Assembly (NCBI GenBank): GCA_020205615.1 | Contig: CM035162.1 | Span: 34,312,479 to 34,376,478 of the forward strand | Origin: Panax quinquefolius | Lineage: Eukaryota > Streptophyta > Magnoliopsida > Apiales > Araliaceae | Length of the DNA stretch: 64,000 nucleotides | Reading direction: 5' to 3' | Part shown: piece after piece, positions 24,656 to 37,735 of the stretch | Position numbering within the stretch: position 1 is the stretch's first letter | How the letters are laid out: each line of letters opens with the position of its first letter | The notes under the pieces: model-generated | What the model was told of the DNA's origin: nothing | Database searches by the model: none | Seen by the model: only the letters and a program-made list of their open reading frames with translations | Program-made: the position numbers and the translations under genes

Positions 24656-26441
24656 TGTAGCGCCCCAAAATTCTAGGTTACAAATCACCACGAATCTGGG
24701 TCACTAGTTCTAACTATTATAAAGATATAAACATAAATTGTTTATACATTAAACATTATACACTATCCCCAAGGTCGAGTAACCATAACTTATACACAAT
24801 TCATTATCCTATCTGACATATAAAGATATTATCATACATTACTATTATAAATCTAACCGCACACAATAACTTTAAATTGAACCGCTTTAACCTTTCCTCA
24901 GATCCGACGCATTCGCTTTAATCATGCAATGTTTATCATGATATAGCAAGGGTGAGCATAAGATTGCCCAGCAAGTTTAAGTTCAAAAATTTAACGATAT
25001 ATCATGATTGAAAGAGTCTGAATAATAAGCAGGCAATAATTCAACAATGTAGTTGTGAATTAGCACGAACAAAATTTTGACTAAACAAGTATTAAACATG
25101 AACCAATATATCTGAACCAAATGGTAATGAAGGTGATCAGCCTTTCATACCTGACTTACACATACAATATGTACAGAGTATAATTCTACATGGCAATCAA
25201 CAATGATTAACCATAAGCATATCTGAATGAAACAACTCTTAGTAGAGTTAAGAAAAATTTGCATGTACCGTTGATTACCGCTATGCAATTTAATAAGCTT
25301 TGTCTGAACCTAATATTAATAATATCGATTTTCCAAGTTAGAATAATATCATCACAGTATAAAATAACCTTAACACATTATCACATAATCCTATTAGTCT
25401 ATAATACATATAAGACTCGGTATCAAGTCAAACTATTGCAGTATTAGTTGAACCCGACACAAATTTGACATCCCGACGGTCTAGTCGGATAAATATCGAG
25501 TTTAAGTTCAATTAAACTCTGCCTAACACTTAACAATTATTTTAAATAATTATATTATCAGTCAAAACATTTTTCATAAGCTCGTAAAAATTTTCAGATA
25601 ATTATTATCATTTATCTTGATTTTCAATCATTAAAATCGTATTTATCTAATTTAAATGCCATAATATTCTAATATCATTAATATCTATTTATCATCAAAT
25701 ATTAATGAATACATGCAATAATATTATAATATATTTATAATATCACAAAGTATTTTTAATATTTTAAAATCATACTTATATAATTTTAGACCTTTAAATC
25801 CATTATCCGATAATTGCCATTAATATTAAATATTAATGTTTTTCATGAAAAAAAATATCAAAAGTTATATTTTATAAATTAATATTATAATTAAATACCA
25901 TTATTATTCCAAAAATATTAAATATTTATGAAATATACTCTAAATAATTAAAAACTATTTATCAGACTTTAAAATAATTTTTCATAATTTATTATGTATT
26001 TTTAATAATTAAAAACTATTTTATCTATTTATTAATTAATTTTTAGAAAATCAAAAATTCAAAATTAATAAAACTGTCATAAAGGGCCCTATAGCAGCAG
26101 ATGTAATCTGTCCGCTATAGGTGTTCTTCACTAAACCCGTAATCGCATAGGCGCTTAACCTGCACCATGTTTGACCAAGGCTAGATATTTGGTCTTTATG
26201 ATTTCTGGCTTGCTAATGTTTTAATATTGTAGTATTAATGTCACACTACAATCCCAAACAACTCTCATGGTCAACACGTAACAAATCTGTGAGATCTAAG
26301 CAATGTTGTTGTTGTCGGACGTGTTCTTGAAGTTTACGGGTTGCCCGTAAACTCAAGCAAAAGGTCGAGGGTCCACTTTGTGGTTCACTTTTCATGGTGT
26401 TCTGGTCACTAAGATGTGGTTCTTCAGGTCCAAATGTATAG
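24656..26441 (-). mobile_element. LARD-b 5' LTR, outer piece
   Basis: It starts TGTAGCGCCCC, carries the same ~280-bp deletion as LARD-a (near 25873), and ends at AAATGTATAG against an F1 LTR. The LTR resumes only at 39516, beyond F1 and E5, with ~960 bp missing between. Confidence 0.85.
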
Positions 26442-26845
26442 TGTAAGACCCCAACTTATTATAAATAAAATTAAATTTCCTCTATTCATTATTTTGAAAT
26501 AGTAAGGGTTGATTTGATTAATGTGGTTAGTTATGGGTAAAATGCGCAAATATTTCAAATAAGCAAGTGGTTATAAACTATTCATTTTTATCGGAGAATA
26601 TTCGTTTGGACGTGGAATATTCTTACTGTCGGGGAATATTCGTACGACGGCGCAGCCTTGTGTGGGCCCCATAACGAAAAGCGATTGGATGAAGAAAATG
26701 ACAAGTATAAGTTGTTTATAAATAACGGCGTAGTTGTTACCGTTAATACTGTTGGAATACCCGGTGGTTAAAACACAGTAATACGCGTTGTTGCACAGTA
26801 ACACACGGTATTGCACCAATTATTGATTCTTACGTAAGAAGGCAC
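26442..26845 (+). mobile_element. F1-alpha 5' LTR fragment, copy b
   Basis: Second copy of 6791-7214, with the same start in LARD sequence and the same break at GGCAC into RNase H. It contains the perfect ACGT palindrome at 26827-26840. Confidence 0.85.
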
Positions 26846-28117
26846 AAGATCATGATGGAGGCACACATGCGGCAACGACGTTGGCTTGAGCTGTTGAAAG
26901 ATTACGACCATACCATTCAATACCATCCTGGAAAAGCGAATGTGGTAGCTGACGCGTTTAGTAGAAGATCATATGCGGGAACGAGTGCGATGTTGTTAAC
27001 CACTTAAGATTCCGAAATGGAAGTGGGAACACATTACCATAGATTTCGTTATGGGTCTTCCCACGGTTTCTCAAGGCATAAATGCTATTTGGGTTATTGT
27101 TGATAGATTAACCAAGTCTGCTCATTTGTTGCCGATACGGGAGACTTATTCCCTTGAACGTCTTGCTCGTATGTACGTAGATGAGATTGTGAGATTGCAT
27201 GGCATGCCAGTATCCATAGTTTCGGATCGTGACCCAAGATTCACTTCAAGATTTTGGGTTAGCTTGCAAAAAGCTATGGGCACGAATTTACGATTCGGCC
27301 AGGCATACCATCCTCGGGCATTTTGATGACAATCGAGAGGACTATTCAAACTCTTGAAGATCTATTAAGACTCGTGTCCTAGACATCAAAGGGAGTTGAT
27401 AGGTATTTATCGTTGGTGAATTCTCCTACAACAACAGCTTATCGTGCAAGTATAGGTGTGGCTCCATTCAAGCATTGTATGGACGAAAAGTGTCGCTTCT
27501 CCATATGTTGGGATGAGGTGGGTGAAGCAACATTGTTGGGACCCGTGTTGGTACGTATGACTCACGAAAAGATCCAAATGATTCGATAACGTATACAAAC
27601 GGCACAGGATCGACAAAAGAGTTATGCGGATCTTCATCGAAAGGACGTGGAATTTAGTATTGGGGATCATGTATTGTTGCGGGTGGCTCCGTGGAAGGGA
27701 ATTACAAGATTTGGGAATAGAGGAAAGCTCAATCCATGATTTATTGGTACATTTCAGATTCTTGACCGAGTAGGAAATGTGGCCTATAGACTCGCGTTAC
27801 CTCCAAGTATGTCTCGTGTTCATAATGTTTTTCATATATATGTGCTTCGTAAATATGTGAAAGACCCAAACCACATCATTGAGTTAGAACCGGACGAGAT
27901 ATTTGAAGACTTAACGTACGAGAAGGTACCTGTCAAGATCTTGGATAGGAAAGAGCATGTCCTACGCACGAAGGTCATACCACAAGTTAAAGTTTTGTGG
28001 AGGAACCATGCTATAAAGGAAATGACCTGGGAGTTGGAAACAGAAATGAAAGAGAGGTACTCTCACATTTTTGAAACACCAGGTACGTATGTCAATTTTA
28101 AGGACGAAATTTCATAA
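26846..28117 (+). pseudogene. F1-alpha pol remnant, copy b: RNase H end, integrase, chromodomain
   Basis: This is the counterpart of 7215-8490. RNase H ends near 27000 and the integrase zinc domain is missing. An open frame at 27051-27326 keeps the integrase core with [11 protein letters not shown] and the second catalytic Asp (27225-27227, SDRDPRF). The first Asp is at 27042-27044 in the same frame. The frame is lost just before the Glu region (~27330), where copy a still reads DGQSER. The tail frame 27779-28117 carries the integrase end and the chromodomain ([24 protein letters not shown]). Most differences from copy a are small indels and changes at CAG/CTG-like sites, so some frameshifts may be sequence errors. 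The missing zinc domain and N-terminal pol are real because both copies share them. Confidence 0.83.
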
Positions 28118-28126
28118 GGAGGGAGG
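28118..28126 (+). other. F1-alpha polypurine tract, copy b
   Basis: GGAGGGAGG follows the stop. The LTR start reads TCAGAAGACCCC instead of TGTAAGACCCC. It occupies the same place as the tract at 8489-8501. Confidence 0.7.
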
Positions 28127-30733
28127 TCAGAAGACCCCAACTTATTATAAATAAAATTAAATTTTCTCTATTCATTATTTTGAAATAGTAAGGGTTGATT
28201 TGATTAATGTGGTTAGTTATGGGTAAAATGCTAAATATTTCAAATAAGCAAGTGGTTATAAAATATTCATTTTATCTGAGAATATTCGTTTGGTCGTGGA
28301 ATATTCTTATTGTTGGGGAATATTCGTATGACGACTGACAAAATTGTTGTGGGCCCCATAACTAAAAATGATTGGATGAAGAAAACGACAAGTATAAGTT
28401 GTTTATAAATAACAAATAGTAGTTGTTACTGAATAATCTTGTTGGAATACCCTTGGTTAAAATACAAGAATACGCCGTTGTTACTTGAAGATACTTGCAG
28501 ATTGCACCAATTATTGATTCTTACGTAAGAAGGCACTACTCAATAATTGTTACAAAGAATTACTCGCTCAAAGATTTTATTTTATTGTTTCAATAATTGC
28601 TACGTTGATATTTTATATTACTGTTGTTTCAATAATTGTCACAACACAGTATTTTCCATTATCGGAGCAATAATTCATATTATCTAAATAATATTATTAG
28701 ATAACATTATTGGCAATGTCTAGAAAGTTCTCGCTCAAGGAGAGGTTTGGTCACCTAATCATGCTACCAAGTAGTGAGAAATCCTTATTGAAAGCCCCTC
28801 TTTCCTGAACCGCCACGTCACGTCGATATTGTGATTCTGTAATATTATTTGTGAATAATTAATTATTGATTTATATGATGAGAAATTTTTTTTCATTTTA
28901 TGTGGATATAGATGGAGAAAATTTTTAAAGGGACAATTGTTGAAAATCGATATTTTATCTTTTCTCGATAAAATAATATTTTATTATATTATTATAATAT
29001 AATAATGATGATATTTTTATAATGAATGTGGGATATATGAGTATATGAGGAGGAAGAGTATTTTTGTTGTAAAGTTGTTTAAAACATGTTAAACATGTTT
29101 GTGGGCCCATTTCTTGAATCAAATTTGATTATAAATTTAATAGAATCGCTTGGCTTTTGTGGATTTCTGGCCAAATTCTGCTTGGAATTTGGAAAACTTT
29201 CTTCTCATGGGTTGTAGATAATGAAATTTCCTATGGAAAAGACATGTGGTTCGAATTTTTCCTATACAAAAGGGCTATTTATTATGAATTATTAAAATTC
29301 TGATGTTCTGAAATAATTGATTTTTGGAAGTTTTATTTATTTTTATTAATAAAAACATTTTTTATATTTTGTGGCCTCATTAAACATGTTCTGAAGCTAG
29401 AGAATTCAAAGTGGGCGTAAGAAAATTTAATTATATATTAATATTTTATTAAATTTTCTACTTTGGTGTTCTAAGCATTTTTCTATAAATAGGGTGCTTA
29501 GGTTAGAATTGAAAATCACACCAGAAACTAAAGTTTTCTCTCTTCTCTCTACATATTATCGAGCATATTCTTGTGAGTATTTTGATACCTTGAGTGTTGC
29601 TATACTCACAGTCAGTTCCTTCAACAATATATTCAAGATTCCAAATGTATCTTTATCTTTTCGAGGTAAGGGATGTTATTTTCTTCTCAAATGATATTAT
29701 TTTCTTCAATATCATTATCTTAAAATATTGGTTTGAACTTTTTATCAAATTTGGAACTTTTTGTGCTCTGGGATTACTATTCACGTGATACTGGCACCAT
29801 TCACGAATACTGACTATTCAATTAAAAAATAAAATTTTCTTCTTTTTGTCCAAAATATCTATTATGGATACTAGCTTTGATTGATCCATGTTTTGTTCAT
29901 TCTTGAATTTTACTCCACTATGATTATTTATGAGGTATTTTTGGACATGGATAAATCAAATACTTAATCCTTAATATTTGTTATTTTGTTTCACCGGATT
30001 CGCTTCTTTTAAAATATTTTTCATCATCCTCGCCTTAAATGATGATATTATCGAATATCTTTGGCCCAGATTGCATAGATGAATGATTTCGATGAATATC
30101 TTTAGTAGTAGTGCAAAGATGAATAGGTGTTTAGATGAACATGACTAACCGGTGAATATCTTTGGCTCAGTAATGCTAAGATGAATATTTGATTTATGAT
30201 GTATATCGATTGATGTTATAGGATAAAATATCGATGAAGGACTTTTAAATTCATAGATAATAGTAGATTTCATTCTCTCACGTAACTCTTCTATGAATTA
30301 TTGTTTCACTTGCGAATATTGATCTCAAACTTGTTGTCTATTGTATTTTATCGATTTCTCCTGTTGAAGACTAACGATAATTTGTTCTATATTATCTTAG
30401 TCATAATATTCTTTACCGGGCTAGTTGAGCTCACCCTTTTTCTTTTTGTTCCATTTTTCTTCTCGTGAGGCGAGAATGTAATGAAAAGTACTAGTTGGGA
30501 ATTATGGAATGAAGGTTCTAGAAAGTCGCTTTTAGTAGTCCTCACCATTTTTATAAAATAATGTATCAATAATTGTAATGAGGACTTATTTGAGTGTGGA
30601 CATTGTCTAGATGACAATATTTGTATTTAAACTCACAGTTTTTATGTTGTATTAATAAAGTTGTAGTTGTTTCTGTACCATGTATTTTGACGACTAAGAA
30701 TGGGTGTTGTATACTTATTTTGGGGGCTTCACA
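28127..30733 (+). mobile_element. F1 LTR shared by alpha and beta, copy b
   Basis: About 2.6 kb, ending GGGGGCTTCACA. It is the 3' LTR of the alpha remnant and the 5' LTR of the beta element. It contains the ACGT palindrome (28518-28531), TATAAATA (29484-29491), a CT-rich leader, short tandem repeats (30050-30190) and AATAAA near 30653. Confidence 0.88.
29484..29491 (+). promoter_or_regulatory. F1 LTR TATA box, copy b
   Basis: TATAAATA lies ~20 bp before GAATTGAAAATCACACC and a CT-rich leader. This is the clearest promoter in the beta 5' LTR and would drive the gag-pol transcript. Confidence 0.65.
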
Positions 30734-30734
30734 G

Positions 30735-30750
30735 TTGGTATCAGAGCTTA
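30735..30750 (+). other. F1-beta primer-binding site, intact
   Basis: TTGGTATCAGAGCTTA begins one base after the LTR end CTTCACA. TGGTATCAGAGC (30736-30747) is the exact complement expected for the 3' end of plant initiator Met-tRNA. Confidence 0.9.
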
Positions 30751-30918
30751 GGGATATGATCTCCATGAGATCGTGGAATAGAACTAGGAGGGAGAGACGA
30801 GTAAATCCTTCGCTAGTGTGTCCTACCTAAGCTTATTTGTTGGCTCATCGTAATATAAGGATATTATGTGATATGCTAATTTGTTAAATTAACCATTATT
30901 TTATGGCAGTATTTGAGA

Positions 30919-31299
30919 ATGTCGATTGAGAATGTTAACAGTGGAGTAAATGAGACCGTGGAGACACCTTTGCTCACCAATGAAGAGAATGTGCAACAGT
31001 CAGCAATGTTCCTCCTCCTTAAACAACACCAACGGAAAGCGATTTATGAACGATGAGATGTTTAGAAGCTTTTTGCGATTCATGCAAAACTAGATTTAGG
31101 AGATTCTGCTCAAAATATAGGAAGAAAACAATGGCAACGCATCACCGGGTCACAAATGCAAGCGATTCAAAGAGTCGGGACCACCGTACTCCGGGGAAAG
31201 CGGGATCCGATTAAGCGAGACGTGGGTCAAGAAAATTACCAAGATATTCGATGTTTTGGGATGCACGGAGGAACAGAAAGTTCCATTCGCCACTTTTAT
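30919..31299 (+). pseudogene. F1-beta gag N-terminus, copy b
   Basis: Homologous to 11258-11634, with ATG at 30919-30921. It keeps ENVNSGVNETVETP and the shared TAG after FMQN, and it carries extra frameshifts near 31010-31200. It ends CCACTTTTAT, where an F1 LTR is inserted. The gag frame resumes at 33910, so this piece and 33910-34775 were one gene. Confidence 0.85.
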
Positions 31300-33909
31300 T
31301 GTAAGACCCCAACTTATTATTAATGAAATTTAATTTTCTCTATTTATTATTTTAAAATAGTAAGGGTTGATTTGATTAATGTAGATAGTTATGGGTAAAA
31401 TACGCAAATATTTCAAAATAAGTAAGTGGTTATAAAATATTCATTGTTGTAGGGGAATATTCGTTTGGTCGTGGAATATTCTTCTTTGCTTTGGGAATAT
31501 TCGCACGACGACGCAATCTTTCTTTGGGCCCCATAACTGAAAAGCGATTGGATGAAGAAAACGACAAATATAAGTTGTTTAAAAATAATAAATAGTTATT
31601 GTTACCAAGTAATCTTGTTAAAATACTCTAATTGGTTAAAACACAAGAAGACACTGCAGTATTGCACCAATTATTGATTCTTACGTAAGAAGGCACTACT
31701 CAATAATGGTTACGATAATTACTTGCTCAAAGATTTTATCGATTTAATAATTGTTGCGTTGATATTTTATATCATTGTTGTTTCAATAATTGTCATTACA
31801 CAAGATTTTTTCATTATCGAAGCAATAATTCATATTATCTGAATAATATTATTAGATAACATTATTGGCAATGTCTAGAAAGTTCTGCCTAAAGGAGAGG
31901 TTTGGTCACCTAATTGCGCGCCAAGAAGAGAGAAATTTATCGAAAGCACCTCTTTCCTAATAACTCTCAATGTCAAATATCAGATTCTCAGTAATATTAT
32001 TTGTGAATAATTAATTATTAATTCATATGATGAGAAAAATATTGATTTTATGTGGATATAGATTGAGAAAAATTTTAATGTGACAATTGTTGAAAATTGA
32101 AATTTTATCTTTTCCTCGATAAGATAATTCATTTAAATGTATTATTATATTTTAATAATATAATAATGGTGATATTTTTACAACGAATGTGGGATATATG
32201 AGTATCGAGAGGAAGAGTATTTTTGTTGCAATAAATGTTTAAAACATGTTAAACATGCTCTGCGGACCCCATTTATCGATCGAAATTTGATTATACTTTG
32301 AAATCGCCTGCTTTGTGGATTTCTTGGTCCAATTTTTGTTTGGAATTTGGAAAAACTTTCTTACTGCAAAGTTGTAGAGAATTGAATTTCCTATAGAGAG
32401 TTGCGAGATTCAATTTTCCGATAAAAGGGCTATTTATTATGAATTATTGAAGTTCAAGTTCAAAATAATTAATTTTTGGAAGTTTAAAATATTTTAATTA
32501 CAAAAACGTTTTTTACATTGTTGGGACTCATTTAACATGTGTTAAGATTGCTGATTTCAGATGCTAAGTGTGCGTAGAGAATTTGTAATATATATAATAT
32601 TATTATATTAAATTTTCTCGCTTTGGTTCTAAGCAATTTCCTATAAATAGGTGCTTAGGTTAGAATTGAAAATCACACCGTAAATCTGAAGTTTTCTCTC
32701 TCTATATTATCGAGCGTATTCTTGTGAGTATATTGAGTATACTTTGAGTATTGCTATACTGGTGCAAGTTCAAGTCATAACCTATATCCTGTTTTCAACT
32801 AAGACTTGCCTTTCGAGGTAAGGGATATTATTTTTTTTCAGAATGATATTATTTCTTCAATATCATTATGTTAAAATATTGATCTAAAGTTTTTATCAAA
32901 TTTGGAACTTTTGGTGTTCTGAGTTACTATTCACGATATCAAGACTATTCACGATACGACACTATTCAAGAATACTGGACTATTCATCGAAAAATGAAAA
33001 ATTTTCTTTTAGTCCAAAATATCTATTCTAGATACTAGCTTTGATTGTATCCATGTTTTGATCATTCTTGAATTTTACACCACCGTGATTATTTTTGAGG
33101 TATTTTTGACGTGGATAAAACAAAGTACTAATCCTTAATCCTTAATCCTCATCATTTTGTTTCACTCGATTCGCTTTCTTTAAAATATTTTCATCATCTT
33201 CATCTTAAATGATGATATTATGGAATATCTTTGGCTCAGTAGTGCAAAGATGAATGATTTCTGAAGAATATCTTTGGCCCGATAGTGCAAAGATGAGCAG
33301 TGTTTAGATGAACATGACTAATCGATGAATATCTTTGGCCTCAGTAGTGCAAAGATGAATATTTGATTCCGTATATATATTGATTGATGTTACAGGGATA
33401 AAAGATAGACGATGAACTTTTAAATTCATACATAGAAGATAGTAGTTTGCATTCTCTACTTAACTCTTCTAATGAATTATTATTTCACCGTGAATATTGA
33501 TTTAAAAACTTGTTGTCTATCAGATTCTATTAGATTTTTCCCGTTGAAGACTAATGATAATTTGTTGTATATTATCTTAGTCATAATATTCTTTATCGGG
33601 CTAGTTGAGCTCACCCTTTTCCTTTTTGTTCCATTTTTCTTCTCGTGAGGCGAGAATATAAATGAAAGTACGAAGCCTGGGTATGGAATGAAGGTTCTAG
33701 AGAGAGTTGTTTAGTAGTCCTCACCATTTTGTAAAATAATGTATCAATAAATATGATGAGAATTTATTTGAGTATAGATATTGTCTAGAAGATAATATTT
33801 GTATTCAAACTCACAGCTTTCTTGTTGTAATAATAAAGTTGTAGTTGTTTCATACATATGTATTGACAACTCGAAATGGGTGATGTATACCTATTTTGGG
33901 GGCGCCACA
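31300..33909 (+). mobile_element. F1 solo LTR inside gag, with TTTAT duplication
   Basis: A complete 2610-bp LTR, TGTAAGACCCC to GGGCGCCACA. It is flanked on the left by TTTAT (31295-31299) and on the right by TTTAT (33910-33914), a perfect 5-bp target duplication. There is no internal region, so it is a solo LTR. Taking it out joins ATF to MFRNE in gag. It contains the ACGT palindrome at 31678-31691 and TATAAATA at 32642-32649. Confidence 0.9.
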
Positions 33910-34775
33910 TTTATGTTCCGTAATGAGGTAGATTATCGTTGGGAATCAGTGAAGCGTACTCCATCCAAATTCGCACTCAGATATCTTGGGAGACATTTCA
34001 GAATCGCTCAATGACAAATACTTTCCTAAAGTGTTCATCATATAAGGAGGTAGAGTTTATTAGATTGTAACAAAATAACAATGGCGGTGTCCCAAAGACG
34101 AGGCGAAGTTCATGGAGTTATCCAGGTTTGCACCTCATTTGGTGGAGAATGAGGAACGTATGACGCGGATGTTTCTTAGAGGTTTGAAACTTCGATACGT
34201 CAATATCTCATTTCTCATAAATTTTCTCTCTATTCAGATGTTGTCAACATGACTCAATTATTAGAGCGAGATAACGAGTATGGTCAACCGAGGGACCACA
34301 ACCAGGTTCATACCATGGCAAAGCCATCGTAACAACGATAACCAAATGGAGAAAGAAGAATACGGACAAAAGTGGTAACCACTCTGGTGGTAATCGTGGC
34401 CATGAAAATAGAAGAAGCGAGTTGGGGGAGATTTTAAAAGAGGAGATTCAACAATGACATCAGAAAGACGCCAAAGACCAAAGCAAGAATTGGTTTTAAG
34501 GGAGGAGAACGACCACCTGGTCAGATGCTATAAATGTGGAAAAGAGGGACATCATTGGCCCGCCCACAACAGCTTGGTATGCTATAATTGTGGAAAGGAA
34601 GGACATATCGCCGAGATTATGCAGTAGAAATAAACCAAGTCCAGATGGGGATGGTGACTCAAAAGGTCATCCCTGAAAAGTCAAAGTCAATCGTTCTCGG
34701 AAGAACGCTTTGTCGTGGTCGTCAACATGCGAGGAACCCAAACGAGGTGATCACGGGTAAGCTAATCATAAATTA
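33910..34775 (+). pseudogene. F1-beta gag C-terminal part with CCHC knuckles
   Basis: Continuation of gag after the solo LTR. A Retrotrans_gag-like stretch (DYRWESVKRT, then MTRMFLRGL around 34150-34190) is followed by a basic, low-complexity linker and two zinc knuckles. The first (~34526-34570) starts CYKCGKEGHH and the second (~34580-34622) CYNCGKEGHI. Both have lost their last Cys. The frame is broken several times. In a live element the knuckles would bind the RNA for packaging and the CA-like region would assemble the particle. The protease frame follows directly, as in one continuous Ty3 polyprotein. Confidence 0.85.
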
Positions 34776-35750
34776 ATGCGAAGTTTATACCGTACTGAGA
34801 TACTGGGTGCTACCCATTCATTTATTTCTCCCGCTTTGTGCTTAACGCTTAAACTTGACTCGGAGAAATTAGACTTTGATTTATCTCCTGAGACTCAGCT
34901 TAGAGAAACTTTCATCACATCCACCGCTTATAAATCTTGTTTGATCCAAGTTGGCACCATCACCTTACCCGTTGACCTTATCTCTTTAAAGATACTTGCA
35001 TTTGACGTGATTTTAGGGATTGATTGGTTAACTACTCATCATGCCAAAATTGATTGTTTTCGTAAGGTTGTTAGTTTTCATATTCCTAACCAAACTGTTG
35101 TGCGAATTCAAGCAACTAAGCCATTAAAATCAATCACTGTTATATCAAGTCAAAAAGCTATTCGTTTATTAAAAAATGAATGTCAAGCTTTCTTAGCCCA
35201 TGTTATGGATTTGAATAAAGACACCTCATATTTGAATAATATTCCTGTTGTTATTCACTTTCCTGACGTATTTCCTAAAGAACTTCTCGGTCTACCCCTA
35301 GTACGTGAAGTTGAATTCTTTATTGATCTTGAACCTGGTACAAAGCCCATTTCTAAAACCCCATATCGAATGGCTCCTATTGAACTTCAGGAGTTAAAGG
35401 TCCAACTACAGGAGTTGTTGGACATCGGTTTCATTTGTCCTAGTACATCTCCTTGGGGTGCTCCTATTTTATTTGTAAAGAAGAAAGAAGGGGGTATGCG
35501 ACTTTATATCGATTACCGGGAATTAAACCATGTCACTATCAAGAATAGTTATCCGCTACCTCGCATTGAAGACCTATTTGACCAGTTGCAAGGGAGCACA
35601 ATTCTTTTCAAAATGTATCTTCGCTCGATATCATCACCAAGGTTAAAATCGAGGATATTCAAGACCGCCTTCGAACTCTTGTATGGGCATTATGAATTCC
35701 TAGTCATGTCTTTTGGATTGACTAATGCTCCGCGGCTTTCATGGATATGA
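34776..35750 (+). pseudogene. F1-beta protease and RT N-terminal half
   Basis: The longest open frame in the window, 324 codons, though the first Met is only the start of the open stretch. Residues ~8-70 match the aspartic protease, but the D-T/S-G active site reads ILG before ATHSFIS, so it is inactive as written. [11 protein letters not shown] (~75-85) is the second protease motif. RT begins near residue 185 ([33 protein letters not shown]). Motif A, normally with the first catalytic Asp, is scrambled after QGSTILFKM. Motif B (FGLTNAP) is at ~315-321. RT copies the RNA into cDNA in the particle. The frame ends just before motif C, which continues in another frame. The nearest relative in the window is 50761-51606. 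Confidence 0.88.
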
Positions 35751-36240
35751 TGAACCGAGTATTCAAGGATTATTTGGATCGATTCGTTGTTGTCTTTATT
35801 GATGACATCCTCATATATTCCAAAAAGCTGTGAAGATCATGAGTACCATTTGAAGTTCGGTATCGCAAAAGCTTTGTGATAACAAGCTATATGCCAAGTC
35901 AAGAAATGCGAGTTCGGCTTGAGGAAGTAGCATTCCTTGGGCATGTGGTGTCAAAACATGGAGTATCTGTTGACCCGTGAAAGATTGAAGCAATACAAAG
36001 TTGGGAGCAACCAAATCGGTGGATCAAGTACGTAGCTTTTTGGGCTTAGCTGGTTATTATCGGAGATTTATGGAAGGATTTTCTCGAATCGCTACTCCAT
36101 TAACTCAGCTGACTCGTAAAGATACAAAATTCGTATGGAGCGAGGAATGCGAGAAGAGTTTCTAAGATCTCAAGAGGAGAATCATTTCGGCACCTGTTTT
36201 GACAATACCATCTGGTTCGGATGGATTTTTTATCTACAGG
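35751..36240 (+). pseudogene. F1-beta RT C-terminal half and RNase H start
   Basis: RT palm motif C reads [10 protein letters not shown] at about 35792-35821, so the double Asp is intact. Connection-domain motifs follow (VAFLGHVVSK near 35930, GYYRRFMEGFSRIATPL near 36050-36105, FVWSEECEK near 36130) and then the first codons of RNase H (TIPSGSDGFF). Indels split the frames. At ~36240 the sequence jumps to the integrase C-terminal region, so RNase H and the integrase core are deleted. Confidence 0.82.
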
Positions 36241-36767
36241 ATCGACAACGTATACAAACGGCACAGGATCGACAAAAGAGTTATGCGGATCTTCATCGAA
36301 AAGACGTGGAATTTAGTATTGGGGATCATGTATTGTTGCTCCATGGAAGGGAGTTACAAGATTTGGGAAGAGAGGAAAGCTCAATCCACGATTTATTGGT
36401 CCATTTTAGATTCTTGACCGAGTAGGAAATGTGGCATATAGACTCGCGTTACCTCCAAGTATGTCTCGTGTTCACAATTTTTTTCATATATCTGTGCTTC
36501 GTAAATATGTGAAAGACCCAAACCACGTCATTGAGTTAGAACCGGATGAGATAGCTGAAGACTTAACGTACGAGGAGGTACCTATCAAGATCTTGGATAG
36601 GAAAGAGCATGTCCTACGCACGAAGGTCATACCACAAGTTAAAGTTTTGTGGAGGAACCATGGTATAGAGGAAATGACCGGGAGTTGAAAACGGAAATGA
36701 AAGCGAGGTAACCTCACCTTTTTGAAACACCAGGTACGTATGTCAATTTCGAGGACGAAATTTCATA
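36241..36767 (+). pseudogene. F1-beta integrase C-terminus and chromodomain
   Basis: Continues with [18 protein letters not shown], the integrase region after the catalytic core, through GDHVLL, and in a second frame (36431-36688) [19 protein letters not shown] and the chromodomain ([16 protein letters not shown]). A frameshift inside the last chromodomain motif (EEMTGS) breaks it. The stop is at 36765-36767, followed by the polypurine tract AAGGAGGGGAGG (36768-36779). Confidence 0.83.
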
Positions 36768-36779
36768 AGGAGGGGAGGT

Positions 36780-37637
36780 TGTAAGACCCCAACTTATTAG
36801 AAATAAAATTAAATTTTCTCTATTCATTATTTTGAAATAGTAAGGGTTGATTTGATTAATGTGGTTAGTTATGGGTAAAATGCGCAAATATTTCAAATAA
36901 GCAAGTGGTTATTAAATATTCATTTTTATCGGAGAATATTCGTTTGGTCGTGGAATATTCTTACTGTCGGGGAATATTCATACGACAAATAGCAACCTTA
37001 ATGTGGGCCCCATAACGAAAGCGATTGGATGAAGAAAGCGACAAGTATAAGTTGTTTATAAATAATGGCGTAGTTATTCTCAAGTTATCATGTTGGAATA
37101 CCGGTGGTTAAAATACGATGTCTGGCGTTGTTGCACAAGAAAGCACTACGGTATTGCACCAATTATTGATTCTTACGTAAAGAAGGCACTCTACCAATAA
37201 TTGTTATAGTAATTACTGATCAAGATTTTATTTTATTGATTCAATAATTGCTACGTTGATATTTTATTTTATCGTTGTTTCAATAATTGTCACTACACAA
37301 GATTTTCCATTATCTGAGCAATAATTCATATTATTTGAATAATAATATTAGATAACATTATTGGCAATGTCTAGAAAGTTACATCTAAGGAGAGGTTTGG
37401 TCACCTAATTGCGCCGCCAAGAAGTAGAAATCCTTATTGAAAGCCCTCTTTTCCGGAACCGCCTCAGTTGTCGATATTGTGATTCTGTAATATTATTTGT
37501 GAATAATTAATTATTAATTTATATGATGAGGAAAATATTCATTTTATGTGGATATAGATGGAGAAAATTTTTAAAGTGACAATTGTTGAAAATCGATATT
37601 TTATCTTTTCTAATAAAATAATATTTTATTATATTAT
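36780..37637 (+). mobile_element. F1-beta 3' LTR, truncated by E5
   Basis: The first ~860 bp of an F1 LTR, starting TGTAAGACCCC. It has the ACGT site with one inserted base (~37169-37183). It ends in the AT-rich block where E5 begins (TGTAGACAC at 37638). The TATA region, leader and LTR end are missing. Confidence 0.85.
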
Positions 37638-37735
37638 TGTAGACACTCGAAATTTTCTGTACTACTGTCACTAACATTACAGGATGATAGATTTGTCTTT
37701 TAATAGAGAACCCTGAAAGACAATCTAAATCCATA

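Noticed and set aside
34776..35750. RT frame as an endogenous caulimovirus
   Set aside because: The same element has LTRs, a Met-tRNA primer site next to the LTR, an integrase and a chromodomain, and no movement-protein region; these fit a Ty3/gypsy chromovirus.
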